64,000 nucleotides of DNA. Origin: an uncultured Pseudomonadales bacterium. Lineage in GTDB: Bacteria; Pseudomonadota; Gammaproteobacteria; Pseudomonadales; Balneatricaceae. Shown in pieces: positions 18,364 through 27,878 of this stretch; the stretch's first letter is position 1; each line of letters opens with the position of its first letter. A program made the translations under genes and the position numbers. The notes under the pieces are model-generated. The model worked only from the letters and a program-made list of their open reading frames with translations. It was not told where the DNA came from and searched no databases. Where the stretch lies: assembly GCA_937773555.1 (NCBI GenBank), contig CALJVT010000001.1:1-64000 (forward strand), read 5' to 3'.

Positions 18364-19173
18364 CTAGCTTGGAGTTTGGGTCAATAAGTTACTAAGGGCG
18401 ACAAATTCGCCTACAGTTAGACGCTCGGGACGAATGCTAGGGTCAATGCCCAAGCTTTGCAACTGTTCATCGTCAGCGATGCCTTTAAGGTTATTACGTA
18501 AGGTTTTACGGCGCTGAGCAAAACCACTTTTTACCAGCTGTTCAAAGTGTTTAAAGTCTTGTGCTGTATGAGGTAGCTTTGTATAAGGCGCCATACGCAC
18601 AATGGCAGAGTCTACTTTGGGCCTAGGGTCAAATGCCTCTGGAGGCACCTCAAACAAATTATCTACGCGGCAAAAGTATTGTGCCATAATACTTAGGCGG
18701 CCATAGTTATTAGAACCTGCTTCTGCAGCCAAACGCAATACCACTTCTTTTTGTAGCATAAAGTGCATATCGCAAACAAGGTCAGTATAACTGAGCAAGT
18801 GAAAGATTAATGGGGTGGAGATATTGTATGGCAAGTTGCCTACGATGCGCAGAAGCTGTTGGTCTGCGCTGAGGCTAGAGAAATCAAACTTTAGTGCATC
18901 AGCTTCATGGATACGTAAATTGTCACCATAACTGGCAAATGAAATGCGCAGGTGGGGCAGCAAGTCTCGGTCTAGTTCCACTACATCTAGGTGGCCAGCA
19001 GACGCAAGTAGGTGTTCTGTTATGGCGCCAAGTCCTGGGCCAATTTCAACAATTTTTTGTTCTGGTTTTGGCCTAATACAGGCCACAATATGGCGAATAA
19101 TACCTTGATCATGTAAAAAGTTTTGACCAAATCGCTTACGCGCTTGGTGTTTTCTGGGGGTCTGACTAGCCAT
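18364..19173 (-). CDS. rsmA: 16S rRNA dimethyltransferase RsmA (KsgA)
   Basis: This enzyme dimethylates two adjacent adenosines near the 3' end of 16S rRNA. It has the Rossmann SAM site (VEIGPGLGAITEHLL), VELDRDLLP, and the catalytic NLPYNISTPL. The KRFGQNFLHDQ opening is diagnostic. I set the start at ATG 19173 (MASQTPRKHQ). The longer reading to 19209 uses TTG, overlaps pdxA and adds twelve unconserved residues. The resulting 269-residue length equals the family norm. Confidence 0.96.
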   Translation of the reverse strand: MASQTPRKHQARKRFGQNFLHDQGIIRHIVACIRPKPEQKIVEIGPGLGAITEHLLASAGHLDVVELDRDLLPHLRISFASYGDNLRIHEADALKFDFSSLSADQQLLRIVGNLPYNISTPLIFHLLSYTDLVCDMHFMLQKEVVLRLAAEAGSNNYGRLSIMAQYFCRVDNLFEVPPEAFDPRPKVDSAIVRMAPYTKLPHTAQDFKHFEQLVKSGFAQRRKTLRNNLKGIADDEQLQSLGIDPSIRPERLTVGEFVALSNLLTQTPS

Positions 19174-19193
19174 AAAGATCTCTGGTGTGCGAC

Positions 19194-20183
19194 TTAAGGG
19201 TGAAGGCAAAGCTGCAATGCGCTTTCGGTAGCTTTTAACAGGCTACTGCTTTTGGCTTGGCCTGTGCCAGCTAAATCTAAAGCGGTACCATGGTCTACCG
19301 AAGTGCGAATAATAGGTAACCCTAAGGTAATGTTTACGGCGTCTCCAAAGCCTGCATATTTTAGCACGGGCAGCCCCTGATCATGATACATAGCCAGGAT
19401 AACGTCTGCGTCCGCTAAGTTTTTAGGGTTAAATAAAGTGTCGGCGGGTAAAGGACCAATAATATTTAACCCCTTGCTACGCAACTTTTCGAGGGTAGGA
19501 ATAATAACGTCTAACTCTTCTCGACCTAAGTGGCCATCTTCTCCTGCGTGAGGGTTGAGGCCACACACATAAATACAGGGTTGTTTAATACCAAACTTGC
19601 TGGTTAATTCAGCGTTAATAATGTGTAGTATTTGGCTTAACAGCTCTGGGGTAATGGCTTCAGAAACGTCTTTTAAGGGTAAGTGGGTAGTGGCTAGAGT
19701 GACACGCATGGCGTCACAAGCCAGCATCATTACGACCTTATCTACCCCGCAGCGGGCTTGCAAATATTCCGTGTGGCCGCTAAACGCAGTACCTGCATCA
19801 TTAATTATGCCTTTATGCACTGGCGCGGTAATCATGGCGTGAGCTTGGCCTTCAACACATGCATCACATGCTATATTTAGAGTCGTTAACACATAAGGGC
19901 TATTGTCAGAATCTAGATGCCCAGAGCGGCTTTCAACTTTCAATGGGACGTGCAATACCTTAAGCTGATTAGGTGCTGTAGTTGTCATTATTTGTTCTAG
20001 GCTGACATGGCAAAAGTCGATCGCCATACCTAGCTGTGCAGCGCGGTCTTGCAATAGTCCCATATCGGCCACAATCACAATTTCAGCATCTTGCAGCGCT
20101 GCACTGGGCTGCCCTGCTAGGGTTAAGCAGAGGTCAGGGCCAATACCTGCGGGTTCTCCGGCAGTAACAAGTAATCTTCGCAT
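19194..20183 (-). CDS. pdxA: 4-hydroxythreonine-4-phosphate dehydrogenase
   Basis: This 329-residue enzyme oxidises 4-phosphohydroxy-threonine in the DXP-dependent pyridoxal phosphate pathway. It has TAGEPAGIGPDL at the start, the metal-binding SGHTEYLQARC (His about residue 132), the CGLNPHAGEDGHLG stretch with a second metal His, and AMYHDQGLPVLKY. It lies two bases after surA, suggesting one transcript. Confidence 0.97.
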   Translation of the reverse strand: MRRLLVTAGEPAGIGPDLCLTLAGQPSAALQDAEIVIVADMGLLQDRAAQLGMAIDFCHVSLEQIMTTTAPNQLKVLHVPLKVESRSGHLDSDNSPYVLTTLNIACDACVEGQAHAMITAPVHKGIINDAGTAFSGHTEYLQARCGVDKVVMMLACDAMRVTLATTHLPLKDVSEAITPELLSQILHIINAELTSKFGIKQPCIYVCGLNPHAGEDGHLGREELDVIIPTLEKLRSKGLNIIGPLPADTLFNPKNLADADVILAMYHDQGLPVLKYAGFGDAVNITLGLPIIRTSVDHGTALDLAGTGQAKSSSLLKATESALQLCLHP

Positions 20184-20185
20184 AA

Positions 20186-21472
20186 TTAGCGAATCTCTAT
20201 GTAGGCTTGATTGCGAATTTCACGTAGCCAGTTCTCTAGCTCATTAGGAAATTTGCTTTGGTTAATGGCTTGCTTAGCTTTAAATCGTAAGTTTGCTTGG
20301 CCAACGTCTTGGGTTCGCCGCTCTACTACTTGTAGCAAGTGCCAGCCATTTTTGCTTTGTATGGGCTCGCTCAGTTGTTCTATCGCAAGCAAGTCCAATG
20401 GTGTTTGTAATATAGCCGGTAGTTGGTTTGCATTTAGCCAGCCCAAATCGCCTCCACTGGGTGCTGAGTTATCGTCGTCACTAAAGGTACGGGCAAGATC
20501 ATAAAAATCACCACCATCAATCAAGCGTTGATGCAGTTCATTAATGAGTGCTTTTGCTTCGCTGGGCGAACGAATTTCATTAGGCAAAATCAATAGGTGG
20601 TTGGCTTTAGTTTGAGCTGCTGTTTGAATGCTCACACCGCGCTTGTTAATTAAGGTAATGACGTGAAAACCACTACTATTACGAATAGGTACACTGACTT
20701 CGCCAACCTTCATAGCCTTAATGGGTTTAGCAAATAGCTCAGGAAGCTGGCTGCCTTTGCGCCAACCTAAGTTACCTCCTTTAAGTGCATTGAGTGCATC
20801 AGAATAGGTTGCAGCGGCGCTGCTAAACGCTGCACCTTGGTCTAAAGCGATATTGAGCGCCTTTAGCTTCTGTTTTGCTAATTCAAGTTCTTGAGCATTG
20901 GGTTGTTCACTTAAACTAATCAAAATGTGGCCAATTTCATATTCAGTATCGGCAAGCTGCTGGCCTTGATTTGAGGCCAAATACTTATCTATTTCGTGCT
21001 CACTAACGCGAATGCGTCGGTTAACAGAGGTGGTTTGGATTTCATTAATGATCAATTCCTGACGAATTCTAGCCCTAAATTGAACCATGGTGTCGCCAGT
21101 ATTGGCTATGGCCTGTTCAAGTTCAGTCAGAGATAGCTTATTGCTCTTAGCAATACGTCCTATGGCTAAATCTAAGCTTGGGTCGGCTATATATACGCCC
21201 TCTTTCGTGGCTAACTGCAACTGCAGGTTCTCAATAATGAGCTGGTCTAATACCTGGCGCGTTAGAGCCACTAGTTCTGGTGCTTTAGTATTGCTTTTGG
21301 AAAGCTGTTGTTGCACCAGCACAACCCGGCTAGTTAAATCGCTTTGCAATACGATGTCATCATTAACAATAGCCGCAATACTGTCCAGCTGTTTTGCCGC
21401 GAAAACGCAGGAAGACGATGCCAAGCCCAAGGCTAAACCCAGGGTCACGCCCCATTTACTGAGTGTATTCAT
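20186..21472 (-). CDS. surA: Periplasmic chaperone/peptidyl-prolyl isomerase SurA
   Basis: This 428-residue periplasmic protein escorts outer-membrane proteins to the BAM complex. A signal peptide (about residues 1-26, ending VFAA) precedes the chaperone domain. Two parvulin domains follow: about 175-275 (YEIGHILISL ... GGNLGWRKGSQLP) and 285-390 (ANHLLILPNE ... SGGDLGWLNANQLP). A C-terminal helix completes the chaperone module. The 5' end overlaps lptD by 17 bases; SurA is needed to fold LptD, so the pairing is functional. Confidence 0.97.
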   Translation of the reverse strand: MNTLSKWGVTLGLALGLASSSCVFAAKQLDSIAAIVNDDIVLQSDLTSRVVLVQQQLSKSNTKAPELVALTRQVLDQLIIENLQLQLATKEGVYIADPSLDLAIGRIAKSNKLSLTELEQAIANTGDTMVQFRARIRQELIINEIQTTSVNRRIRVSEHEIDKYLASNQGQQLADTEYEIGHILISLSEQPNAQELELAKQKLKALNIALDQGAAFSSAAATYSDALNALKGGNLGWRKGSQLPELFAKPIKAMKVGEVSVPIRNSSGFHVITLINKRGVSIQTAAQTKANHLLILPNEIRSPSEAKALINELHQRLIDGGDFYDLARTFSDDDNSAPSGGDLGWLNANQLPAILQTPLDLLAIEQLSEPIQSKNGWHLLQVVERRTQDVGQANLRFKAKQAINQSKFPNELENWLREIRNQAYIEIR

Positions 21473-23744
21473 TGTAGCCCGTAATTCCTTTCATAAAATC
21501 TGCCATGCGCACTTTGTTGCCGCTGGTCAATTGTTTATCGCTTTGGCCTAAGCCCTTGAGAGAGAGCTCAAAAAATATGCCGTGTTCAATGCCTTTGGCT
21601 TGGTCTACTAACCAATAGCGGTTAACAAAACGGCCTTTCCAGCAGCAGTTGCTATACTCCACACCCAAAATTTCATCTTGTAGTTGTTGGTTGCGTATAT
21701 CTTCTTTGCGCTTAGCTATTAAGGTCCACTGAGGTGCTAAAGGCCAAATTAAAGCCACTTCACCTTGTTGAGTGTTGTCCAAGGTTTCGGTGTATTTCAG
21801 GTCAATAATTTTGTTATTGTTTATCTGGTATTTCATGGTTGCGCTGGTGGCTTCAACATTACCAGATTTGGGGCTCCAGTCTATATTTAAACTAGAACTC
21901 CATTGGGGTGTAAATTGGTAGTTCATGTGACCATAAATTGGTGAAAAAGTTTCAGTGTCTGGGGTGCTAGTGCTGCTTAACTGTACTTTACGGTCACTAA
22001 AATAGTGGATTTGGGTCATGGATAGCTTGGCTTTTTGCCAGCCTTTGGCACTTAAAAATTGGCTATCTAGCCCAAGAGTGACGCGATTAGTGTCACCGAT
22101 TCGATCATAGCCACTAAATCGGTTGGGCTGATACAAAGGTTTGCTGCTAGCACTGGTATCAAAAATAGCCAGGTCATCTTGCTGTTGATAGGGGCTGTAG
22201 GCGTAATAAAACCTGGGTTCAAGCGTTTGCATATAGCCGTCTGAAAGGGGTCGTTCAAATAACAAGCCACTGTCGATTTCTAACTGAGGAATAACCCGAG
22301 TATTGCTTGCGGTAATTGCTGATGGGGTGTCTTTAAGTTGGTAATTAGTAATAGGTAGGCTAATTTTGGGTTTGATAAAGCTGTAGTCATTCACCCAAGA
22401 CGTCGTTAAATTGGGAAGCAGGTGTGTGCGGGTACCCGTAATTTTGTTGCGGCCAGTTAAGCCAGAACTGTCTCTTGTAAAACGGCTTAAATCGACACTG
22501 TAGTTAGCCCTAAAGGGTTGTTCTTGCTGGTTCATCAACACACCACCAGTGATGGTTGCGTGGGGCAGTTGGTCGTAGGCTGGTATGCCAGCAGTGAGAT
22601 TCTGATGAGTAACAATGGCTAAGCTGGCCTTGGCTAACACAGGTGTTGTGCCTTGGTAGTCAATCTTAGCATCACTATTAATGGAACTTCGCTCTGCGGT
22701 GGTTTGGCTTAAACCATAATCGTTAAAAATTTCCCCGTCACTTACCCGCTTAATATGAATTGAGGTAGAAAAACTAGCATTAATTTTGGCGTTAAGGTTA
22801 TATTCCGTTAACCATCTATTTTTGTTTGTGTCTGGGTCTTCAATAGCCCAGTTAACATACAAGTCCTGCGTACTGTCTTTGCCTAGTTGCCTAAGCTTTG
22901 CGTCTATGCTGGTTCCGTGGAGTTCAGTGAACCGAGGCGTAACCAATGCATCATAGTTGGGTGCTAAGTTAAAATAATAGGGCGTTGTTATATCTAGCCC
23001 CATCCGTGATGAACTCACTAAAGTAGGAAACAAAAATCCAGATCGGCGCTGATCATCTATGGGGAAGCTCATCCATGGTAAGTAAAACACTGGTACAGTA
23101 CCAATTTTTAGGATGGCATTTTGAGCCTCACCAAAGCCCAAGTTTGGGTCTAGATCTATCTTGTTGCTGTGTATTGCCCATGCGTTATCGTTTGGGGGAC
23201 AAAACGTAAAACTGCCGGTATTCATGGTGACGGTATCATCACTGTGGTAGTCAATAGACTGAGCCGTAGCTCTGAGCTCACTGCTAGGCAGGGCAAGTTG
23301 CGCTTGGTTTAGTTGAGCTTCCGAATTGGCCATGTTAAAACTGGCATCGCTGCTTTGAACAATCATGTTTGGGCGGCGAAATTCCACATGCCCAATAATA
23401 TCAACAGAACTATTATTACTATTAAACCAGGCGGCGTCACCGGTGACCGTCTGTTTTCCCTGACGCAGTTCTACATTGCCCTTCAGGTGAGTAATGCCTT
23501 GTTGGTATTCACTAGAATCAGAGTTGCTGTATAGGGGCTGTTCGCCAGGGGCCAAAGATTGTTCCAAAGAAGGTGCCTGATAGGGCAGATAGTATCCAGA
23601 GCAAAAGTTTGCAGGGGTGGCGCTCTTTGGTTGCCAGTCAAGGCTAATTGGTTCGTGGCCTGCAGTTGCAAGCTGACTGAGGCCGCAAGTCACTAGGTAG
23701 ACGAACATCAGGCGAAGACTTTGTGCTGGTATATACATTGGCAA
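21456..23744 (-). CDS. lptD: LPS-assembly outer membrane protein LptD
   Basis: This 762-residue outer-membrane barrel inserts lipopolysaccharide into the outer leaflet, together with the LptE plug. A signal peptide (about 1-29) is followed by a periplasmic OstA beta-jellyroll (about 80-190) and then the long C-terminal barrel. Cysteines lie where LptD needs disulfides: one near the mature N-terminus (NFCSGYYLP), one in the domain junction (FTFCPPND), and an adjacent CC pair near the C-terminus (SNCCWKGRF). This is the E. coli pattern of two non-consecutive disulfides. It is the first gene of the lptD-surA-pdxA-rsmA-apaGH operon. Confidence 0.96.
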   Translation of the reverse strand: MPMYIPAQSLRLMFVYLVTCGLSQLATAGHEPISLDWQPKSATPANFCSGYYLPYQAPSLEQSLAPGEQPLYSNSDSSEYQQGITHLKGNVELRQGKQTVTGDAAWFNSNNSSVDIIGHVEFRRPNMIVQSSDASFNMANSEAQLNQAQLALPSSELRATAQSIDYHSDDTVTMNTGSFTFCPPNDNAWAIHSNKIDLDPNLGFGEAQNAILKIGTVPVFYLPWMSFPIDDQRRSGFLFPTLVSSSRMGLDITTPYYFNLAPNYDALVTPRFTELHGTSIDAKLRQLGKDSTQDLYVNWAIEDPDTNKNRWLTEYNLNAKINASFSTSIHIKRVSDGEIFNDYGLSQTTAERSSINSDAKIDYQGTTPVLAKASLAIVTHQNLTAGIPAYDQLPHATITGGVLMNQQEQPFRANYSVDLSRFTRDSSGLTGRNKITGTRTHLLPNLTTSWVNDYSFIKPKISLPITNYQLKDTPSAITASNTRVIPQLEIDSGLLFERPLSDGYMQTLEPRFYYAYSPYQQQDDLAIFDTSASSKPLYQPNRFSGYDRIGDTNRVTLGLDSQFLSAKGWQKAKLSMTQIHYFSDRKVQLSSTSTPDTETFSPIYGHMNYQFTPQWSSSLNIDWSPKSGNVEATSATMKYQINNNKIIDLKYTETLDNTQQGEVALIWPLAPQWTLIAKRKEDIRNQQLQDEILGVEYSNCCWKGRFVNRYWLVDQAKGIEHGIFFELSLKGLGQSDKQLTSGNKVRMADFMKGITGYNEYTQ

Positions 23745-23903
23745 AAGAAACCCAGTGTTTGTGAACCAAAAATTTGGTGCGTCTATATAGATAAAGCCTA
23801 AGTTTAAACCAAATATTCAAAGATAGGTGCTTCTAATGGGCTGGAATAGACTAAAAGTATCGATTTAGTTAATTTATAGTGGCTCAATGTAGCGCTTAAG
23901 GCC

Positions 23904-24773
23904 TTGGCGATTTATTATAGGGGCAAGTTTTTAACCACAGGTGAATATGTGAATACTTACAGCTTTGGCGCAAATATGGCACGCCATAGAACAGGATTAG
24001 TACTGGGTGCTCTAATAGGCCTAACAGGCGGGCCTTCCGGGATGCTGTTTGGCGCTGCCATTGGCTATTACTTGGATAAATTAATTCGTAGTGTTGCTGG
24101 GGCGGAAAACTGGACTCAAGCTAAAGCTCAGACCGCTTTTTTTGACGCCACTTTTTGTGTCATGGGCAAAATTGCCAAAGCAGATGGGCAAGTCACGGCT
24201 TTAGAGATTCAGTATGCAGAAGCTGTAATGACCCGAATGCAGCTGTCAGACGTTTTGCGCAAGCGTGCCATAGAGTGCTTTAGTCAGGGTAAAGAAGATG
24301 CTTTTGACCTTGGCCAAGTGCTGGAACCGTTGCGACGAGCCTTGGTGAACAATGCCTCGGTTAAACAGATGTTTATTGAAATTCAGCTACAAACAGCCCT
24401 AGTTGATGGCGATTTTAGTGCCGCAGAAGGTCGTATTCTTGGGGAAGTGTGCCAGCTTTTAGGCGTGACTCAACAAGAGTTTGAAGCTGTTGCTCAGCGC
24501 ATGAAGGCTGAACAGTCATTCCATCAAGGGGGTGGGCAAGGTCAGTTTGAAGGGTCTGGCAATGCCGGTCTCACTCAAGCCTATGGTGTGCTTGGTGTAA
24601 AGCCAGATTGTGATGCCAAAAGCCTTAAAATGGCCTATCGAAAGCTCATGAGTCAGCATCATCCAGACAAGCTAGTTGCCCGTGGTTTGCCTGATGAAAT
24701 GATGCTTATAGCGAAACAAAAAACCCAAGAAATTCAAGCTGCTTACGACGCAATAAAGAAGTCTCGTAAGTAA
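23904..24773 (+). CDS. djlA: DnaJ-like membrane-anchored co-chaperone DjlA
   Basis: This 289-residue protein has an N-terminal glycine-rich membrane anchor (about residues 30-60, GALIGLTGGPSGMLFGAAIG). A TerB-like domain follows (about 75-195), then a Gly/Gln linker and a C-terminal J domain (about 225-289) with the catalytic HHPDKL motif. It is thought to recruit DnaK at the inner membrane. The start is uncertain: TTG 23904 is upstream of the anchor, and a GTG at 23949 would also keep it. Confidence 0.92.
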   Translation: MAIYYRGKFLTTGEYVNTYSFGANMARHRTGLVLGALIGLTGGPSGMLFGAAIGYYLDKLIRSVAGAENWTQAKAQTAFFDATFCVMGKIAKADGQVTALEIQYAEAVMTRMQLSDVLRKRAIECFSQGKEDAFDLGQVLEPLRRALVNNASVKQMFIEIQLQTALVDGDFSAAEGRILGEVCQLLGVTQQEFEAVAQRMKAEQSFHQGGGQGQFEGSGNAGLTQAYGVLGVKPDCDAKSLKMAYRKLMSQHHPDKLVARGLPDEMMLIAKQKTQEIQAAYDAIKKSRK

Positions 24774-24806
24774 TTATTTTGATCTTATATACTGGAATAT
24801 GACCCC

Positions 24807-25475
24807 ATGGTTGATTTTAAAATAGCACCCTCTATTTTAGCTGCAGATTTTGCTCGTCTGGGCGAAGAGGTTGACACTGTGTTGGCAGCAGGTGCTGATA
24901 TTGTGCACTTTGATGTAATGGACAACCACTATGTGCCTAACCTCACTATTGGGCCTATGGTGTGCAAAGCATTGCGTAATCATGGCATTACGGCGCCAAT
25001 TGATGTGCATCTAATGGTGCAGCCGGTAGATCATATGATTGAAGAGTTTTTAGCAGCCGGAGCTAGCTATATTACCTTTCACCCAGAAGCTAGTGATCAT
25101 ATAGACCGGTCCTTACAGATTATTAAAGACGGGGGTGCTAAGGCCGGTTTAGTATTTAACCCTGCAACTCCATTACATTACTTAGATCATGTGATGGATC
25201 GGCTAGATATGATTTTGTTAATGTCAGTAAACCCTGGTTTTGGTGGGCAAAAATTCATTCCCTCTACACTGGATAAGTTACGCTTGGTCCGTCAGCGTAT
25301 CGATACCTCTGGATTAGATATTCGCCTTGAAGTAGACGGTGGTGTTGGCGTGGCGAACATTGGCGAGATTGCCCGTGCTGGTGCAGATACCTTCGTAGCA
25401 GGCTCGGCTATTTTTAATACCGATAATTATCAGGCGACCATTGATCTAATGCGCAAAGAGCTGGCTGCTAGCTGA
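24807..25475 (+). CDS. rpe: Ribulose-phosphate 3-epimerase
   Basis: This 222-residue TIM-barrel enzyme interconverts ribulose 5-phosphate and xylulose 5-phosphate. Metal and catalytic residues are visible: [41 protein letters not shown] and EVDGGVG. It is followed after nine bases by gph and then the trp module, the rpe-gph-trp order known from Pseudomonas and enterics. Confidence 0.98.
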   Translation: MVDFKIAPSILAADFARLGEEVDTVLAAGADIVHFDVMDNHYVPNLTIGPMVCKALRNHGITAPIDVHLMVQPVDHMIEEFLAAGASYITFHPEASDHIDRSLQIIKDGGAKAGLVFNPATPLHYLDHVMDRLDMILLMSVNPGFGGQKFIPSTLDKLRLVRQRIDTSGLDIRLEVDGGVGVANIGEIARAGADTFVAGSAIFNTDNYQATIDLMRKELAAS

Positions 25476-25484
25476 TTAAATCTA

Positions 25485-26150
25485 ATGATTTCATTGTTTA
25501 ATACGCTTGGTTTTGAGCCAAAATTAGTATTGTTTGATTTGGATGGTACGCTGTTAGATAGCCTGCCAGACCTCTACTCGGCAAGCTTATCTATGGCTAA
25601 TTCACTTAAAATTACTCCGCCTAGCTTAGCTCAAGTTGAGCAGTGGATCGGTAATGGTGCTGCGGTATTAGTTCAAAGGGTTCTGGCCAACCAATTCCAA
25701 CCAGTTGCGGTAGACCCTAGGTTCGACCGCGCACTCGCATTATTTATGGATGCCTATCAGCACTTAGCTAGTCGTCAGAGCAGGCTTTATAGTGGCGTTG
25801 AAGCTTTATTGAGTGAGCTGCATCAACACCAAGTGATGCAAGGTGTGATTACTAATAAGCCCAGCCGTTTTACTGAGCCTTTGTTGTCTCAATTTGGCAT
25901 ATTGCATTATTTTGATTTAGTGTATTCGGGTGATCGTTTCACTGAAAAAAAGCCCCACCCCATGCCATTGTTAAAAGCGGCCCAACAAATGGGCCTTAGC
26001 CTTGAGGAGTGCTTAATGGTGGGTGACTCCAGCAATGACATAAATGCAGCGAAGGCTTGTGGTATGCCGTGTTTAGGTGTGAGAGGAGGCTATAACCATG
26101 GCCGTGATGTAGCAGAGTGTCAGCCAGATTGGGTTGTCGACCACCTGTAA
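25485..26150 (+). CDS. gph: Phosphoglycolate phosphatase
   Basis: This 221-residue HAD hydrolase has nucleophile motif LFDLDGTLLDSLPD (about residues 17-30), motif II VITNKPSRF and the motif III/IV KKPHPMP and MVGDSSNDINAAKACG. It dephosphorylates 2-phosphoglycolate formed in DNA repair and metabolism. The position right after rpe supports the Gph assignment over other HAD phosphatases. Confidence 0.93.
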   Translation: MISLFNTLGFEPKLVLFDLDGTLLDSLPDLYSASLSMANSLKITPPSLAQVEQWIGNGAAVLVQRVLANQFQPVAVDPRFDRALALFMDAYQHLASRQSRLYSGVEALLSELHQHQVMQGVITNKPSRFTEPLLSQFGILHYFDLVYSGDRFTEKKPHPMPLLKAAQQMGLSLEECLMVGDSSNDINAAKACGMPCLGVRGGYNHGRDVAECQPDWVVDHL

Positions 26151-26200
26151 ATTAACAGGGCGTTCAAATACACCTTGGCAACCCTTTATCTCTGTGATAG

Positions 26201-26212
26201 TGTACTAGTACA
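26201..26212 (+). promoter_or_regulatory. Putative TrpR operator (CTAG palindrome)
   Basis: TGTACTAGTACA is a perfect 12-base palindrome centred on CTAG. It matches the GTACTAGTAC core of the symmetric consensus to which E. coli Trp repressor binds. A TTGGCA (26175-26180) with a GATAGT-like -10 just upstream would place it over a promoter's start region, ahead of trpR, trpE and trpG. Binding is inferred, not shown. Confidence 0.65.
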
Positions 26213-26263
26213 TTGATGCATTTTTGGCTGCCTAACACCATCACTACTTCTACTCAAAAACCC

Positions 26264-26509
26264 ATGACCACTGTCGTTGATTATCTACTGACTCAGACAA
26301 CCGCAGAACAAATGTCAGCGGCACTTGAGGGGCTATTGACGCCATATGAACAACAAGAACTGATTAATCGATTACAAATTTTCGAACTGCTATCTCAAGG
26401 TGTATCGCAACGCCAAGTAGCGCAAAAACTCGGAGTGGGTATAGCCACTGTTACCCGAGGTTCTAGAGCCCTTCAAGCTGGAAGTTATAAAATTGACACG
26501 TCCAAATAA
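26264..26509 (+). CDS. trpR: Trp operon repressor
   Basis: This short protein has the TrpR helix-turn-helix almost intact: GVSQRQVAQKLGVGIATVTR, against the E. coli GVGIATITRGS pattern. LLTPYEQQELINRLQI corresponds to helices B and C. The Arg of NRLQI and the Arg of VTRGS match the residues that hold the tryptophan corepressor. I prefer ATG 26264 (81 aa), which leaves a leader after the operator and keeps helix A. ATG 26216 is in the same frame but would begin inside the promoter region. The protein ends earlier than the 108-residue E. coli form. It is 7 bases upstream of trpE, so autoregulation with trpEG is likely. Confidence 0.85.
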   Translation: MTTVVDYLLTQTTAEQMSAALEGLLTPYEQQELINRLQIFELLSQGVSQRQVAQKLGVGIATVTRGSRALQAGSYKIDTSK

Positions 26510-26516
26510 AATAAAA

Positions 26517-27878
26517 ATGGCACGCAAGCCAAGCTATGCAACCGTAACATCAAGCTGTGACTTTTTTGAGTTGTTTAAAAAAATAGAGCAGCGCTTTGAT
26601 ACCTGTTATATGCTCGAATCTTTGGGAGAAGATAGCGATATCTCGCGCTATTCGCTTATTGGTTTTGACCCAGAGCAGATATTTTGGGCCAATGGCAAAC
26701 AGCTTAATATTAGGGATCGTGAAGGCAATGTTCAGTCTTATGCCAGCGACAACCCGTATTACCTTTTGCGTGATATTGTGCCGCAAAACATTATTAGCCG
26801 CCGCTATGCTGGTGGTTTAACAGGCTATATTGGCTACGATGCCATGAATTACTTTGAACCAAGTTTAAGCCTCACCACTAGTGACTCGTTTGATGCGTTT
26901 AAATTTGGTTTATACAAAGATGGCCTAATTTACGACAAGATGACAGGAGAATTAATATACTTCCACTATGAAGACAATCGGATCGCTTTAATTGAAGCGC
27001 TTATTGGTGATCCAACCCCCATTATTGGTGGCCTAAAGATAGTGCCTCAGGGTGAGGACATGACCCGCGAACAGCATGCCACCGCTGTTAAAAAGGTAAA
27101 AGCAGACATAGTAGAGGGTAAGATATTCCAGTGCGAAGTAGGCTTTAAGTACCGCTTTGACATGCAGGGTGAAAGTATTAATTTATACCAACAGTTACGT
27201 GTAATTAACCCTTCCCCACAAATGTATTACATTAAATTTGCTGAGCAAAAGGTCATTGGTGCAAGCCCGGAGCTACTGTTTCGCCTGCGCCAGGGTGAGA
27301 TGGAGACTTACCCGCTAGCAGGCACTACCAAACGTGGTGCTACCCCAGAAGAAGACACTGCTTTGGCGCGGGCTTTATTGAACGATCCCAAAGAAATTGC
27401 CGAGCACAATATGATTGTTGACCTTCACCGAAATGATATTGGCCGAGTGGCCCGTTTTGGTACGGTTAAGGTACGTAGTTTGATGGATATTAAACGGTTT
27501 AGCCACGTGCAGCATATCTCCAGTGAAATTGTAGGCATCATGGCAGAAAATGAAGACATGTTCTCGGCGTTAGCTAGTAATTTTCCAGCAGGCACCCTAA
27601 CGGGCGCTCCTAAAATTGAAGCTATGAAAATTATTGACGACTTAGAATTAGATGGCCGCGGTCCTTATGGTGGCGCAGTAGGCCACTTTGGTTTTAACGG
27701 AGATTGTACCTTTGCTATCCCTATTCGCACGGTATTTGCTAATGGCTCAAAAGCGTATGTGCAAACCTGTGGTGGTAATGTCTTTGATTCAAATCCAGAG
27801 GATGAATACCAGGAAATACAACGTAAGTTTGCCGGTACACTTAAAGTGTTAGAGCAGTTTATGGAGATTAAGGTATGA
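26517..27878 (+). CDS. trpE: Anthranilate synthase component I
   Basis: This enzyme turns chorismate into anthranilate with the glutamine-derived ammonia of TrpG. It is about 453 residues from ATG 26517 (the frame also opens at TTG 26493). The feedback site appears as MLESLGEDSDISRYSLIG near the N-terminus. The chorismate domain has PLAGTTKRGA; the Ala in P-x-AGT separates TrpE from PabB. LVDLHRNDIGRV-type and FPAGTLTGAPKIEAMKII motifs complete the site. The sequence is shorter and less like the Pseudomonas/enteric TrpE than its neighbours would predict, notably in CGGNVFDSNPEDEYQEIQRK. The stop overlaps the trpG start by 4 bases (ATGA). Confidence 0.93.
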   Translation: MARKPSYATVTSSCDFFELFKKIEQRFDTCYMLESLGEDSDISRYSLIGFDPEQIFWANGKQLNIRDREGNVQSYASDNPYYLLRDIVPQNIISRRYAGGLTGYIGYDAMNYFEPSLSLTTSDSFDAFKFGLYKDGLIYDKMTGELIYFHYEDNRIALIEALIGDPTPIIGGLKIVPQGEDMTREQHATAVKKVKADIVEGKIFQCEVGFKYRFDMQGESINLYQQLRVINPSPQMYYIKFAEQKVIGASPELLFRLRQGEMETYPLAGTTKRGATPEEDTALARALLNDPKEIAEHNMIVDLHRNDIGRVARFGTVKVRSLMDIKRFSHVQHISSEIVGIMAENEDMFSALASNFPAGTLTGAPKIEAMKIIDDLELDGRGPYGGAVGHFGFNGDCTFAIPIRTVFANGSKAYVQTCGGNVFDSNPEDEYQEIQRKFAGTLKVLEQFMEIKV